In this document: positions 19,125 to 31,101 of the stretch, piece by piece | Layout of the letters: each line of letters begins with the position of its first letter | How positions within the stretch are numbered: the stretch's first letter is position 1 | Source: Leptospira neocaledonica | Lineage (GTDB): Bacteria > Spirochaetota > Leptospiria > Leptospirales > Leptospiraceae | DNA length: 64,000 nucleotides | Direction: 5' to 3' | NCBI RefSeq assembly: GCF_002812205.1 | Contig: NZ_NPEA01000006.1 | Span: 155,075-219,074, forward strand | Translations under genes and position numbers: made by a program | Notes under the pieces: model-generated | The model's database searches: none | Seen by the model: only the letters and a program-made list of their open reading frames with translations | Told to the model about the DNA's origin: nothing

Positions 19125-19621
19125 CCGCAAGGCGTCTAAATAGCGAAATTAAGGTTTTGCCTAACGGGGACTGGATCTTCCGTGACGCCAAGATAGAACA
19201 AAAAGATATTCTGGAATATTTCCGAAAGAATCTGAAAGAAGCGGAAGATGGAATTTATATAGATAATCAGTACGGAGAATTTTCCGAAAACGGATATTTG
19301 GAATTATTCGGTTACCCATTAAACCTGATTCGGATCTGGGAGAAGGACGGAGAATTTTATTTTTTAAGCGATTCCGGAGAAGAATTACCACTCTCCTCTT
19401 TGCATATCGCGGCAGATTCGGAGGGAGAATTATTCGCTAGAAAAAAGGATCACCTTTTCCTAAAGTATAAGATCGCTCGAAATGTTTCTTCCGTCTTAAG
19501 CGAATATTTGATAGAGTCTGACCAAGGTTTGAAGCTTGCTCTAAAAACCGGGGACATTCTAATTTTAGAAACCAACGAAAACCCCAAAATTCCTCTTCCT
19601 CCTGAATTTCAGAATTTATAA
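19121..19621 (+). CDS. DUF1285-like protein
   Basis: The 166-residue soluble product resembles the DUF1285 family: an N-terminal LPNGDWIFRDAKIEQKDILE segment (compare the family pattern of a DGxW-x-GxxI start), then FRKNLKEAEDGIYID, and a second small beta domain near residues 75-130. The family function is unknown. It overlaps the upstream lipoprotein gene, suggesting a joint role at the envelope. The dispersed repeat at 19632 starts 10 bases after its stop. Confidence 0.6.
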   Translation: MTARRLNSEIKVLPNGDWIFRDAKIEQKDILEYFRKNLKEAEDGIYIDNQYGEFSENGYLELFGYPLNLIRIWEKDGEFYFLSDSGEELPLSSLHIAADSEGELFARKKDHLFLKYKIARNVSSVLSEYLIESDQGLKLALKTGDILILETNENPKIPLPPEFQNL

Positions 19622-19631
19622 GCTGCGGTTT

Positions 19632-19702
19632 TCATACAGAGGCGCAGAGCCGCGGAGTTTTTTAAGACTATATCCTCTTGTCTTAGTGCCTTTGCGTGAA
19701 CT
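19632..19702. repeat. Second copy of the cagaggcgc dispersed repeat
   Basis: Here tcatacagaggcgcagagcc leads into cgcggagttttttaag, and about 20 bases on comes ctcttgtcttagtgcc with tttgcgtgaac. The first half matches the copy at 5541-5560. The second half (gtgcctttgcgtga) forms an imperfect inverted counterpart of the first, so the transcript could fold back on itself. It separates two convergent genes. Confidence 0.6.
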
Positions 19703-19711
19703 AAAATCAAA

Positions 19712-20782
19712 TCATATTAAAGAATTTGATTTTCCGGATAATACCAACCTTCCCAATACTTTTCCGGAAGATAGATCGTTCAAAGCAGAATCTGCATCCT
19801 TCAAATTCCTGACCTGGACCGGAACAGGGCGGATCTTTTTCTCGGATACAAGTTGTAATACTTCCTTCAGTTCTCCAGGAGAACCTGTATAACTTCCGCG
19901 AATTGTTAAACTTCTGAGAGAAAGAATGGGAGTAGGGATTTTTAATTCTCCACCAAAAAGTCCAACACCGATCAGAGTCCCATTCTTTTTCAAAAGAGAA
20001 AATCCCAAGGAAGAAGTGGCGCTATTATTCACAAAATCGATTACGGCGGACACTCCAAGTGGGCCAGAGATCTTTTTTACTTCAGACGCTGGATCAGGAT
20101 GAGAAGAAGGTACAGTATAAAATCCAAGCTCTTTTAGTTTTTCCAAACGAGACTCATCCAGATCCAAGAAGATTACTTTTGCTTCCGTTAGAAGTGGAAC
20201 CAATTGAGAAGCGAACATTCCAAGGCCACCTGCTCCTATAATCACCAAAGAATCCGTTCTTTTAAGTGGAAGAGCTTTTTTCAAAGCGCCATAAGCGGTC
20301 AGTCCTGCACACGCATAAGAACAAGCGTATTCGGGAGAAAGATCATAAATATCCAAAAGCCATTTTTCATCTGGAACCAAGATGCGATCCGAATAACCGC
20401 CATCTTGGTAAATGCCCAAGGATCTAGGAGCAGAACAAAGTTGAGGATTTCCGGATTCACATTCTTCGCAGGTTTCGCAACCTATCCAAGGATATACTAA
20501 CTTAGTTTCTCCCACGGAAACAGAAGAAACCTTAGAGCCGATCTTTAAAATTTTACCTACGATTTCATGGCCAGGAGTTAGAGGAAGTTTGACTCCTCTG
20601 TCCTTTACGAAAAGTTTTTCATCTCCGCCAATTTTATAATAACCATCTCTTAAATGAAGATCCGAATGACATACACCACAAGAGATCACTTCTAATAAGA
20701 CTTCGAAATCTTTCGGTTCAGGGTCTTGTGTTTCTTCCCATTGCAAAGAGGATCCAAATTCTACCAATCTAGCACTTTTCAT
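19712..20782 (-). CDS. Zinc-dependent alcohol dehydrogenase
   Basis: A medium-chain NAD-dependent alcohol dehydrogenase of 356 residues. The catalytic zinc site is in CGVCHSDLHLRDG and GHEIVGKI. The structural zinc loop has the four-Cys pattern CETCEECESGNPQLC. The Rossmann motif is VIIGAGGLGMFASQL, and the acidic residue after the next strand (IFLDLDESRL) points to NAD rather than NADP. I chose the ATG at 20782; an upstream in-frame TTG at 20797 lies inside the previous gene. It starts four bases after the stop of the esterase gene, so the two form an operon and may act on related alcohol or ester substrates. Confidence 0.9.
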   Translation of the reverse strand: MKSARLVEFGSSLQWEETQDPEPKDFEVLLEVISCGVCHSDLHLRDGYYKIGGDEKLFVKDRGVKLPLTPGHEIVGKILKIGSKVSSVSVGETKLVYPWIGCETCEECESGNPQLCSAPRSLGIYQDGGYSDRILVPDEKWLLDIYDLSPEYACSYACAGLTAYGALKKALPLKRTDSLVIIGAGGLGMFASQLVPLLTEAKVIFLDLDESRLEKLKELGFYTVPSSHPDPASEVKKISGPLGVSAVIDFVNNSATSSLGFSLLKKNGTLIGVGLFGGELKIPTPILSLRSLTIRGSYTGSPGELKEVLQLVSEKKIRPVPVQVRNLKDADSALNDLSSGKVLGRLVLSGKSNSLI

Positions 20783-20786
20783 TTTT

Positions 20787-21728
20787 CTAAAGTACAACTT
20801 CCTTCAGTTTAAAGATCCTATCCATTTCCTCAGAGATCATTCTTAAACCTTCTTCCGGAGCCTTGAGAAGATTTACTTTTGTAAAAAAGCCGTGAGTATA
20901 ACCCTGGAATTCCTTAAATAAGACGGAAACTCCGGCTTCTTTTAATTTTTCTGCATATAGTTTTCCATCGTCCCTAAGAGGATCTATATCTGCGATAAAT
21001 ACGATCGCAGGCGGAAGATCCTTCCAATCTTTTTGGTACAATGGAGAAGCTTTCGGATCCGACCTCATATTGGGATTAGGCAGATATTGAGCGATAAACC
21101 ATTCCATATCTTTTTTAGTAAGACCGGGACCAAGTTCGAATTCTTTATAGGAATTGGTATCGCAGATCGCTTCGGTGACGGGATAGATCAGGATCTGCAT
21201 ATCGATTTTTGGACCGAATGTTTCCTTGGCCCTCATAATGGTAGAAGCCGCCAAATTTCCCCCGGCACTATCACCCGCCACTACCAATGGAAGATTTTTC
21301 CAGACATTTTCCTTTTGAGAAGAAATCCATTCCAAGGCGGCATAAGAATCCTCCAAGGGTAATGGAAATGGGAACTCGGGAGCCAATTTATAATCCACAA
21401 GTGAAACAATACTAGAAGTGATCTCCGCAAGTTTACGCGCAAACGGGTCGAAATCTTTTAATCTTCCGACTACCCAACCTCCACCGTGAAAGTAGAGTAT
21501 TTTGGACTTAGGTTCCGTTTTTGGAATATAATTTTTTATGAATACATTTCCACTTTTGGAAGGGATGGAGATATCCTGGATTTCCCTCATGAACGGACCT
21601 TCTCCCAAAAGTTCTCCGATTGCGGAATAGCCGTCCCTTCTTTCCTGAATACTTCCTTGGGTAAAACCTGTGAGTCCTTTAGAGGAAATTAGATTTGCGT
21701 ATTCCAACATCTCCGGAGCAAATTCCAT
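20787..21728 (-). CDS. Alpha/beta hydrolase, hormone-sensitive-lipase type esterase
   Basis: The 313-residue product is a carboxylesterase of the HSL (family IV) group. It has the oxyanion motif YFHGGGWVVG, the nucleophile elbow GDSAGGNLAAS with the catalytic Ser, a later acid in ADIDPLRDDG and a catalytic His in GYTHGF. No signal peptide is present, so it is cytoplasmic, and it should act on short-chain esters. The alcohol dehydrogenase gene follows immediately. Confidence 0.88.
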   Translation of the reverse strand: MEFAPEMLEYANLISSKGLTGFTQGSIQERRDGYSAIGELLGEGPFMREIQDISIPSKSGNVFIKNYIPKTEPKSKILYFHGGGWVVGRLKDFDPFARKLAEITSSIVSLVDYKLAPEFPFPLPLEDSYAALEWISSQKENVWKNLPLVVAGDSAGGNLAASTIMRAKETFGPKIDMQILIYPVTEAICDTNSYKEFELGPGLTKKDMEWFIAQYLPNPNMRSDPKASPLYQKDWKDLPPAIVFIADIDPLRDDGKLYAEKLKEAGVSVLFKEFQGYTHGFFTKVNLLKAPEEGLRMISEEMDRIFKLKEVVL

Positions 21729-21824
21729 TCTTTTCTCCCTTTCGAATAATAAAGAAGGAAAAGTATATTAGGAATCCGATGATTTGTCGTTCCAGTTTAT
21801 AGATCGGGAAAGAATAAAAATGGA

Positions 21825-22445
21825 TCAGAAGGAGAAGCGATCCGCTTCCATATAATAATGATTAGGCACTAAACCTTTAGGCCCGGAAAAATTCCTGGCA
21901 TCTACGATCTCAAATCCTAATTTTTTATACAGACCTTGGGCATTCGGATTTTCTTGGGAAACATCCAGAGAAATTTTTTCATAACCTGGATAAGCCGAAA
22001 TAGCAAATCTTATCAATTTTTCCGCTATTCCTTGTCTTCTTTCTTTCGCAGGAACGGCGATATGGCCCAGATACAATCTGCCTGATTTAGGAGGTTGGAT
22101 CATTCCTTCCATACTCAATCCTCGGACCGCAACCTTAGGGGCTTTTAATCCATAAATTCGGAAAATATTTCCTGCAGTCGCAGCATTTTGAAAGAAGAAG
22201 TTTTCGGAGCGAAATATAACGATACTTCCTACCACTTCGCCGTTCTTTTCAGCCACATAATGATTCTTGTAGCTGAATGTGTTCTTGGTCCCTTGGAAAG
22301 ATTTAATAAGAAAATCCTGAGAGGAAATTTTCCCCTCGTTGAACACATAGTCCCAAGCGGCAGGCCCAGAACTATAGATCAAAGGGACAGCAGCGGCCGC
22401 ATCATCCGGCCGAGCGGGGCGAATCGTAATAAGAGGATTTGTCAT
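21825..22445 (-). CDS. GNAT-family N-acetyltransferase
   Basis: The 206-residue product starts with ITIRPARPDDAAAAVPLIY, typical of GNAT enzymes, and carries the acetyl-CoA motif as LGHIAVPAKERRQGIAEKLI followed by AQGLYKKLGFEIVD. The acceptor is not evident. Its ATG overlaps by one base the stop of the TPR gene (TGATG), so the two are translationally coupled. Confidence 0.85.
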   Translation of the reverse strand: MTNPLITIRPARPDDAAAAVPLIYSSGPAAWDYVFNEGKISSQDFLIKSFQGTKNTFSYKNHYVAEKNGEVVGSIVIFRSENFFFQNAATAGNIFRIYGLKAPKVAVRGLSMEGMIQPPKSGRLYLGHIAVPAKERRQGIAEKLIRFAISAYPGYEKISLDVSQENPNAQGLYKKLGFEIVDARNFSGPKGLVPNHYYMEADRFSF

Positions 22446-22915
22446 CAGATAGCAGAATTCAATTCTTCTCTCAGACGTTTTGCTTCTTCAAAATCCGGCT
22501 TCATTACAATTGCCTTATGCAAATACTGTAAGGATCTTTCCGGGCGATTCCAGATTTTATAAAGAGTAGCCAGGTTAAAAAGAGAAATATGAGGTGCGTC
22601 GTTTAGGGTGCAACGAAGAGATTTTTTCAGCCAGAAAACGGATTCTCTTTCTCTTCCCATACGAAGAAGAAGGATCCCGATCTCGTTGCAAGGATTCCCG
22701 TATTCTGGATTCACTTCTACGGAACGGTAGAAATAGTACAGACCCTTTTTCCAGTTACTTCTTTGGTTTTCGATCAAACCCAGAAAAAAGTAGGTCTCAT
22801 GACTTTCGGAATCTTCCAAAGAGGATTTCAGTAGGAATTCCGCGCGATCCAAATCGCCGGTTCTATAAAAAAATTTAGATGCTTCTAGCTTGTCTTCAGG
22901 CGTCAGGTTTTCCAA
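22445..22915 (-). CDS. TPR-repeat protein
   Basis: The 156-residue product consists of about four tetratricopeptide repeats, for example FFYRTGDLDRAEFLLKSSLE, YFYRSVEVNPEYGNPCNEIG and LQYLHKAIVMKPDFEEAKRL. It is soluble, with no signal peptide, and probably a protein-interaction scaffold. It is coupled to the downstream GNAT gene and lies 46 bases after dxs. Confidence 0.8.
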   Translation of the reverse strand: MENLTPEDKLEASKFFYRTGDLDRAEFLLKSSLEDSESHETYFFLGLIENQRSNWKKGLYYFYRSVEVNPEYGNPCNEIGILLLRMGRERESVFWLKKSLRCTLNDAPHISLFNLATLYKIWNRPERSLQYLHKAIVMKPDFEEAKRLREELNSAI

Positions 22916-22961
22916 TTATCTACCCGTTTTATTTTTATTTTCGGACGCCTCTTGAAATAGC

Positions 22962-24875
22962 TTAATTCCGTTTTCCGTGTAGGACTTCCTTCTTTACATT
23001 TTCTCGAAGAAACTTGGAGATACTTTGAGCATCCAATCCGTACTCGGTGAAAATTTCCTTTCTTTCCCCGTGGTGGATGACCTCAGATGGAAACGCGAAT
23101 GTTTTAATAAAACGTCCTAAATAATCAGGTGAGATCCGATTTAGCAAGTATCCGGAAGCTCCTCCGTCTAGATAACTCTCATCCAGGATCACAAAATGAC
23201 GCACATGAGAAAGTTCCTCGTCCAGAGCCTCTTTCCCTAAAGGCCTAAGCCAGACTAGGTCAATCAATGTGACCGAGTATCCTTCTTGTTCCAAAAGGTT
23301 AGTCACTTTCTTGGCTTCTTCTAACATGGAACCGATAGAGAGAAGAGCAATATCTGTACCTCTTTGTAGTACTCTGAAACTTCCAGGTTTTAGGTCCTTC
23401 TCCGCACTGAAATCCAGACCGGAAAGTTCCACACTTGCCTTAGGGAATCGGATCGCGATCGGAGACTTATCATAATTCTCCATATATTTAAGTGAATCCA
23501 CCAAGTCTTGTCCGGAAGAAGGCACAAACACATCCATATTCGGCAAGGATAGAAGGTAACTTAGATCGAATAATCCTTGGTGAGTTTCTCCATCCGGCCC
23601 GACACAGCCTGCCCTATCGATCACAAAGCGGACGGGAAGATTCATGAGAGAAACATCTTCTACCAATTGGTCCATTCCTCTAGTCAAGAAGGTAGAATAA
23701 ATACACATATAAGGGATCACATCCCCGTTAGTCATCGCTCCTGCGAAAGCGACCGAATGCTGCTCCGCGATCCCCACATCATAAACATGGTCCGGGAATT
23801 TGGAAACATATTCCCCGAGTCCGGAACCTTCTATCATTGCAGGAGTAATTGCAGCAATACGCGGATTTTTTTCGGTTAGATCGGAAAGTACCTTACCCAC
23901 AATTTTAGAGTAAGAAATTTTAGAAGAATCGGCTGATTCCATGGCCCCGTCTTCCTTACGGAATGGGGTCACCCCATGGTATTTAATCGGGTCTTTCTCT
24001 GCGGGAACGTAACCTTTTCCTTTTTGGGTGATCGTATGGAAAAGAACAGGACCTTTCATAGTCTTGATCTTTCTGAGCATTTTTACTAGACGGACTACAT
24101 CATGACCGTCTTCAGGCCCTATATAAATAAAACCTAAATCCTCGAATAGGCCACCAGGAGTAAAAACGTCTTTGAAACCTTTTTCTACTCTTTTAAAAAA
24201 ACTCTCCATGGCAGGCCCAACAATCGGGAACCATTTTAGACAGGTATAAAAGATCCTTTTCCAGTTCAGATAAAAATGAGAGCTAATGATATTATTCAGA
24301 TAGTTGGAGATGGATCCGACGTTCTTGGAAATAGACATATAGTTGTCGTTTAACACTACAAGAAGATCTTTTTTAAGATGTCCTGCATGGTTCATCGCTT
24401 CCAACGCCATTCCTGTGGCGATAGATGCATCTCCTATAATTGCCGCGACTGCGTAATCTTTTCCGGTCAGATCTCGAGCTACAGCTTCTCCCAAGGCTTG
24501 CGAAATAGAAGTGCCAGCATGTCCCGTATTGTATAGGTCGTAAACGGATTCTTCTCTTTTTGGGAATCCCGAAAGTCCTTTGAATTTTCGGACAGTGGAA
24601 AGTTTTTCCTTTCTGCCGGTTAGGATCTTATGAGGGTAAGTTTGATGTCCTACATCCCAGATCAGTCTGTCTTTTGGAGTTTCGAAAACGTAATGTAAAG
24701 CAACTGTGAGTTCCACCACTCCCAGATTACTTGCGAAATGCCCTCCAATTCCGGAGAGAGTATCAATGATATAATTTCGGATCTCGGAACAGAGTTTAGG
24801 CAGTTCCTCGAGAGGCAATTTTCTGAGATCCGCCGGAAGGCGGATCCCGTTCAATAACGAATCTTCCTGTTGCAT
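22962..24875 (-). CDS. dxs: 1-deoxy-D-xylulose-5-phosphate synthase
   Basis: Dxs condenses pyruvate and glyceraldehyde 3-phosphate with thiamine diphosphate, the first step of the MEP isoprenoid pathway. The 637-residue length is normal. Diagnostic segments are GGHFASNLGVVELTVALHY, DRLIWDVGHQTYPHKILTG, the ThDP site GDASIATGMALEAMNHAG and the transketolase central domain motif DVGIAEQHSVAFAGA. The second MEP enzyme, dxr, lies about 8 kb away at 32787. It follows the adenylate cyclase gene by 21 bases. Confidence 0.97.
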   Translation of the reverse strand: MQQEDSLLNGIRLPADLRKLPLEELPKLCSEIRNYIIDTLSGIGGHFASNLGVVELTVALHYVFETPKDRLIWDVGHQTYPHKILTGRKEKLSTVRKFKGLSGFPKREESVYDLYNTGHAGTSISQALGEAVARDLTGKDYAVAAIIGDASIATGMALEAMNHAGHLKKDLLVVLNDNYMSISKNVGSISNYLNNIISSHFYLNWKRIFYTCLKWFPIVGPAMESFFKRVEKGFKDVFTPGGLFEDLGFIYIGPEDGHDVVRLVKMLRKIKTMKGPVLFHTITQKGKGYVPAEKDPIKYHGVTPFRKEDGAMESADSSKISYSKIVGKVLSDLTEKNPRIAAITPAMIEGSGLGEYVSKFPDHVYDVGIAEQHSVAFAGAMTNGDVIPYMCIYSTFLTRGMDQLVEDVSLMNLPVRFVIDRAGCVGPDGETHQGLFDLSYLLSLPNMDVFVPSSGQDLVDSLKYMENYDKSPIAIRFPKASVELSGLDFSAEKDLKPGSFRVLQRGTDIALLSIGSMLEEAKKVTNLLEQEGYSVTLIDLVWLRPLGKEALDEELSHVRHFVILDESYLDGGASGYLLNRISPDYLGRFIKTFAFPSEVIHHGERKEIFTEYGLDAQSISKFLRENVKKEVLHGKRN

Positions 24876-24896
24876 GTATTCCGTCTTTAACGGTCA

Positions 24897-27224
<2,328 letters not shown>

Positions 27225-27320
27225 TCTTTCCTCCGATCCGGAAGATTCTCTCTACCGGGACGGTTTCGTCAATTTTCTTCCCAGGTTCAGGAAAGAAAAT
27301 ATCGACTATGAGAAAGAGTT

Positions 27321-28127
27321 TTAGCGGTTTTTTCCTCTCAAAGAACCGGAAATCGATTGTGCGTATTCTTCTAACTTTTTTCTGCAAAGACTAGGATTAG
27401 AACCATTCTCTTCTATGATCCTTTGCACTGCGGAACCTATGATAATACCGTCAGCGTACTGGGAAATTTCTTTCGCCTGATCCGGGGCAGAGATCCCAAA
27501 TCCAGCACTCACCGGAAGGGAAAAAACTTCCTTAGTAGTTTTGATCCTATCCTCCAGATCTGCAGAGATGGATTTTCTCTCTCCAGTCACTCCATAAGAA
27601 GTTACATAGTAGATAAATCCGGAAGCAAAATCACGAATTCCTTTCATACGATTCAAAGGAGTCGCAGGAGTCACTAAATGGATCAGATCTACTCCTCTTC
27701 TTTTCAAGGATTTGAATAATTCGTCCGTCTCAGGGGTATCATATGGAAGATCAGGAATGATCATACCTTGTATACCTGCTATCTTTGCCTTCTCCGCAAA
27801 CTTTTCAAAACCATAATGAAAGATCGGGTTGAAATACGTTAGATACACTAGAGGGATATGAGGATGTAAAGAATGTATCTTTTCCGTAGTTTCTAAAATT
27901 GTATCCATGGAGAATGGATTTGCGAGAGCACGTTTGAATGCCTTTTGGATCACAGGCCCATCCGCCACAGGATCGGAAAACGGGATCCCAAGTTCTAAAA
28001 TATCGGCGCCACCTCTGATGAGTGCATCCGCCCAATCTACACATAGATCGTAATTCGGATCTCCTAAAGAAATATAAGGAATGAATGCGCTTTTTGAATC
28101 TGAAAAAACGCTCTTAATCGCGCTCAA
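27321..28127 (-). CDS. trpA: Tryptophan synthase alpha chain
   Basis: TrpA cleaves indole-3-glycerol phosphate to indole, passed by channel to TrpB. The 268-residue TIM barrel has the catalytic Glu in [10 protein letters not shown] and the catalytic Asp in VADGPVIQ, with the phosphate loops FGISAPDQA and IIGSAVQRI. The frame is open far upstream inside trpB, but the right start is the TTG at 28127: it overlaps the trpB stop as TTGA and has AAGGAG (complement 28135-28140) seven bases upstream. Confidence 0.96.
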   Translation of the reverse strand: MSAIKSVFSDSKSAFIPYISLGDPNYDLCVDWADALIRGGADILELGIPFSDPVADGPVIQKAFKRALANPFSMDTILETTEKIHSLHPHIPLVYLTYFNPIFHYGFEKFAEKAKIAGIQGMIIPDLPYDTPETDELFKSLKRRGVDLIHLVTPATPLNRMKGIRDFASGFIYYVTSYGVTGERKSISADLEDRIKTTKEVFSLPVSAGFGISAPDQAKEISQYADGIIIGSAVQRIIEENGSNPSLCRKKLEEYAQSISGSLRGKNR

Positions 28128-29338
28128 ATCAAATCTCCTTGTGAAAGACCAACAAGTCTTGCTACTTCTGCCACGTCCTTGTCTCCTCTTCCGGAAAGAC
28201 AGATCAAAATGTCTTTTTTCTTTCCAAGTTCTTTTGCAAGATCCTTGGCAAATCGAAAAGCATGAGCAGTTTCTAATGCAGGGATGATACCTTCTACCCG
28301 ACAAACTTCCATGAATGCGTCCAAGGCACCCTGGTCGGAAACAGTTTCGTATTTTACTCTTCCGGAAGAATGTAAATGAGCATGTTCAGGTCCCACGCCT
28401 GGATAATCCAATCCAGCAGAAACTGAATGCGCAGGAACTACCTGCCCTCCATCGTCTTGGATGACCAAGGTTTTGGTTCCGTGTAAAAACCCAGTTTTAC
28501 CGAAAAGCATTGTGGCAGAATGTTCTCCGGGAGAAGAACCTCTTCCTCCGGCTTCCACACCATATAGTTTTACTTTTTTATCATTTAGAAATGCATAATA
28601 CATTCCCATCGCGTTAGAACCGCCGCCTACACAGGCAACGACAGCATCCGGAAGTTTATCGTTTTCTTTTTTGAACTGCTTTTTAGATTCATCGCCCACA
28701 ACTTTTTGAAAATCACGGACGATAGTTGGGAATGGGTGAGGCCCAATCACAGAACCTACTATATAATGAGTATTAGAAACATTTAACGCCCAATCTCTCA
28801 TCGCTTCGGAAGTAGCGTCTTTTAAAGTTGCAGTTCCAGAAGAAACTCCAATCACTTTTGCGCCAAGCATCTGCATACGGATCGCATTCAATTTTTGGCG
28901 ACGGAGATCTTCTTCTCCCATAAAAATAGCAGTTTCAAATTCGAATAATGCGCCTACTGTTGCAGTTGCCACACCATGTTGGCCCGCACCTGTTTCTGCG
29001 ATGATCCTACGTTTGCCCATTGCCTTTGCGATAAGCGCCTGACCGATTGTATTATTAATCTTATGAGCGCCGGTATGATTTAAATCCTCGCGCTTCAGCC
29101 AGATTTTAGCTCCACCCCAGGCCTTGGTCAATTTCTCCGCATAGGTAAGTGGAGAAGGTCTTCCTATATAATTCCTTCTATAAAACTCCAGGTCCTTTTG
29201 GAATTTTTTATCCTTACGGAGTTTATTGTAAGTGTCTTCCAACTCGATCAAAGCTTCGGTCAAGATCTCAGGGGAATATCTTCCTCCAAAATCGCCGAAG
29301 TATCCTTCTTTTTCAGTGAAGTTGCGTTCTTTAGCCAT
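28124..29338 (-). CDS. trpB: Tryptophan synthase beta chain
   Basis: TrpB joins indole and serine using PLP. The 404-residue product is a standard TrpB1: [18 protein letters not shown] near the start, the PLP-binding Lys in HTGAHKINN, the catalytic Glu in [13 protein letters not shown], the phosphate-binding GGGSNAMG, and the sequence LSGRGDKDV near the C-terminus. No trpE, D, C or F gene is nearby, so the pathway is split. It follows proS by 17 bases. Confidence 0.97.
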   Translation of the reverse strand: MAKERNFTEKEGYFGDFGGRYSPEILTEALIELEDTYNKLRKDKKFQKDLEFYRRNYIGRPSPLTYAEKLTKAWGGAKIWLKREDLNHTGAHKINNTIGQALIAKAMGKRRIIAETGAGQHGVATATVGALFEFETAIFMGEEDLRRQKLNAIRMQMLGAKVIGVSSGTATLKDATSEAMRDWALNVSNTHYIVGSVIGPHPFPTIVRDFQKVVGDESKKQFKKENDKLPDAVVACVGGGSNAMGMYYAFLNDKKVKLYGVEAGGRGSSPGEHSATMLFGKTGFLHGTKTLVIQDDGGQVVPAHSVSAGLDYPGVGPEHAHLHSSGRVKYETVSDQGALDAFMEVCRVEGIIPALETAHAFRFAKDLAKELGKKKDILICLSGRGDKDVAEVARLVGLSQGDLI

Positions 29339-29355
29339 GACAGTTTTTGAAGGGA

Positions 29356-31092
29356 TTAATCTCCCAACAACTCCTGGTATAATTCCTGACGTAGGTTCTC
29401 TACTCTTGTGTTCAGATCGTCGAAGTCTATAAATTTGAAAGTTTCATCCTTATCGAGTTTACGATTGTAGATGGAAATTTCTCCGGACTCGAAAAACTTT
29501 TTACCGACGGTGATGCGGATCGGGAAACCGATCAGTTCCGAATCCTTGAACTTAAATCCAGGTCCGAGATCTCTTTCATCCCAGAAGACCTCAAAACCTT
29601 CGTTCTTTAGATTTTCGTAAAATTCTAATGCTTTTGCGTCTTGTTCCTCACCTTTTGTAAGAGTCACAAGACCGATCTCAAATGGAGCAATACTGATTGG
29701 CCAGTAAATCCCCTTATCATCATTACATTGTTCTATAACTGTAGCCATGGTTCGGTTCACACCAATACCGTAACATCCCATGGTAAGTGTTTTTGCCTTA
29801 CCTTGTTGATCCAATACTTGGATCTGGAAAGACTTGGTATATTTATCTCCTAACTTGAAGATATGCCCAACTTCTATTCCTTTTTCTGCTTTTAAGGTTT
29901 TTGCACAGGTAGGACATGGGTCCCCTTCTCTTGCAAGTGCTACATCTGCGGTTTCATATTGGATCTTGATCTCGGAAGAAGGAACATATCCTTGGATATG
30001 GAAATCTTCTTTTCCTCCACCGACCACATAAGCGAAATCCTTTTGGATAGAAGAATCCAAAATCACCTTAAATCCTTCACCAACATCGGAAGGACCGATA
30101 AATCCGGGAACTAAATTAGAATTTTTTAATTCAGGTTCTGGGATCATGTCCAGATCGGACCATTTTAAATAAGACTTAAGTTTGTGTTCATTCAGCTCCA
30201 AGTCTCCGCGCAGGAATACTAGCAGCTTCTCTTTTCCATTTTGAAAAGCGACTGCCTTGATCGTATCCTGAGGGCGAACATTTAGAAAAGCAGCCACATC
30301 TTCGATAGACTTTTTGCCTGGAGTCGCCACTTCTTTTTTGTCCTTAGGACCATTTGGAGAATCTTCTGCTTTTGCGATAAAAGGAGTTTTTTCGCTGTTA
30401 GAATTATAACCGCAGTCGCCACAAAGAAGAAGTGTCTCTTCTCCAATCGGAGAAACCACCATAAATTCTTCGGAAGCGGAACCGCCCATTGTACCGGAAT
30501 CCGCTTGGACAGGAATTGTTTTCAAACCGCAACGTTGGAAAATTTTTCGATAAGCAGTTCTCATATCTTGGTAAGTTGCATCCAAAGAAGCCTCGTCCAA
30601 ATGATAAGAATATGCATCTTTCATAATGAACTCTCTGGAACGAATTACCCCGAACCTAGGACGGATCTCGTCTCGGAACTTAGTATGGATCTGATATACA
30701 TTAATTGGCAGATCCTTGTATGATTTCAAAAGAGGTTTTACTAAATAGGAAAAAGATTCCTCATGAGTGGGGCCGAGCGCATACCATTGGTCATGACGGT
30801 CTTTTACTCTCATCATTTCCGGTCCCATCACACTCCATCTTCCGGATTGTTCCCAAAACTCGGAAGGTGTCATGATCGGAAGTTCGAATTCCAATGCACC
30901 AGTTGCGTCCATTTCTTCGCGGACTATATTCTCTATTTTTTTTAGGATCCGAAGTCCTAATGGCAGAAAAAAGTAAAATCCCGAGCCTGATTTTCGAACC
31001 AGACCAGCTCGTATCATCAGCCTATGGGAAGCGACTACCGCGTCCGAAGGATTTTCTTTTTCCGTAGGTACTAAATATTTAGATGCTCTCAT
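29356..31092 (-). CDS. proS: Prolyl-tRNA synthetase
   Basis: A class II aminoacyl-tRNA synthetase that charges tRNA-Pro. The 578-residue product is the bacterial type with an editing insertion (about residues 230-385, with [16 protein letters not shown]) between motifs 2 and 3. Visible landmarks are [19 protein letters not shown] (motif 1), [19 protein letters not shown] (motif 2), [18 protein letters not shown] (motif 3) and an anticodon domain at the end ([13 protein letters not shown]). It starts nine bases after rseP. Confidence 0.97.
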   Translation of the reverse strand: MRASKYLVPTEKENPSDAVVASHRLMIRAGLVRKSGSGFYFFLPLGLRILKKIENIVREEMDATGALEFELPIMTPSEFWEQSGRWSVMGPEMMRVKDRHDQWYALGPTHEESFSYLVKPLLKSYKDLPINVYQIHTKFRDEIRPRFGVIRSREFIMKDAYSYHLDEASLDATYQDMRTAYRKIFQRCGLKTIPVQADSGTMGGSASEEFMVVSPIGEETLLLCGDCGYNSNSEKTPFIAKAEDSPNGPKDKKEVATPGKKSIEDVAAFLNVRPQDTIKAVAFQNGKEKLLVFLRGDLELNEHKLKSYLKWSDLDMIPEPELKNSNLVPGFIGPSDVGEGFKVILDSSIQKDFAYVVGGGKEDFHIQGYVPSSEIKIQYETADVALAREGDPCPTCAKTLKAEKGIEVGHIFKLGDKYTKSFQIQVLDQQGKAKTLTMGCYGIGVNRTMATVIEQCNDDKGIYWPISIAPFEIGLVTLTKGEEQDAKALEFYENLKNEGFEVFWDERDLGPGFKFKDSELIGFPIRITVGKKFFESGEISIYNRKLDKDETFKFIDFDDLNTRVENLRQELYQELLGD

Positions 31093-31101
31093 GACTCTCG
31101 A

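Noticed and set aside
28128..28304. Longer N-terminus for TrpA
   Set aside because: It would lie inside trpB, looks nothing like TrpA, and the TTG at 28127 has an ideal ribosome site and canonical protein start.
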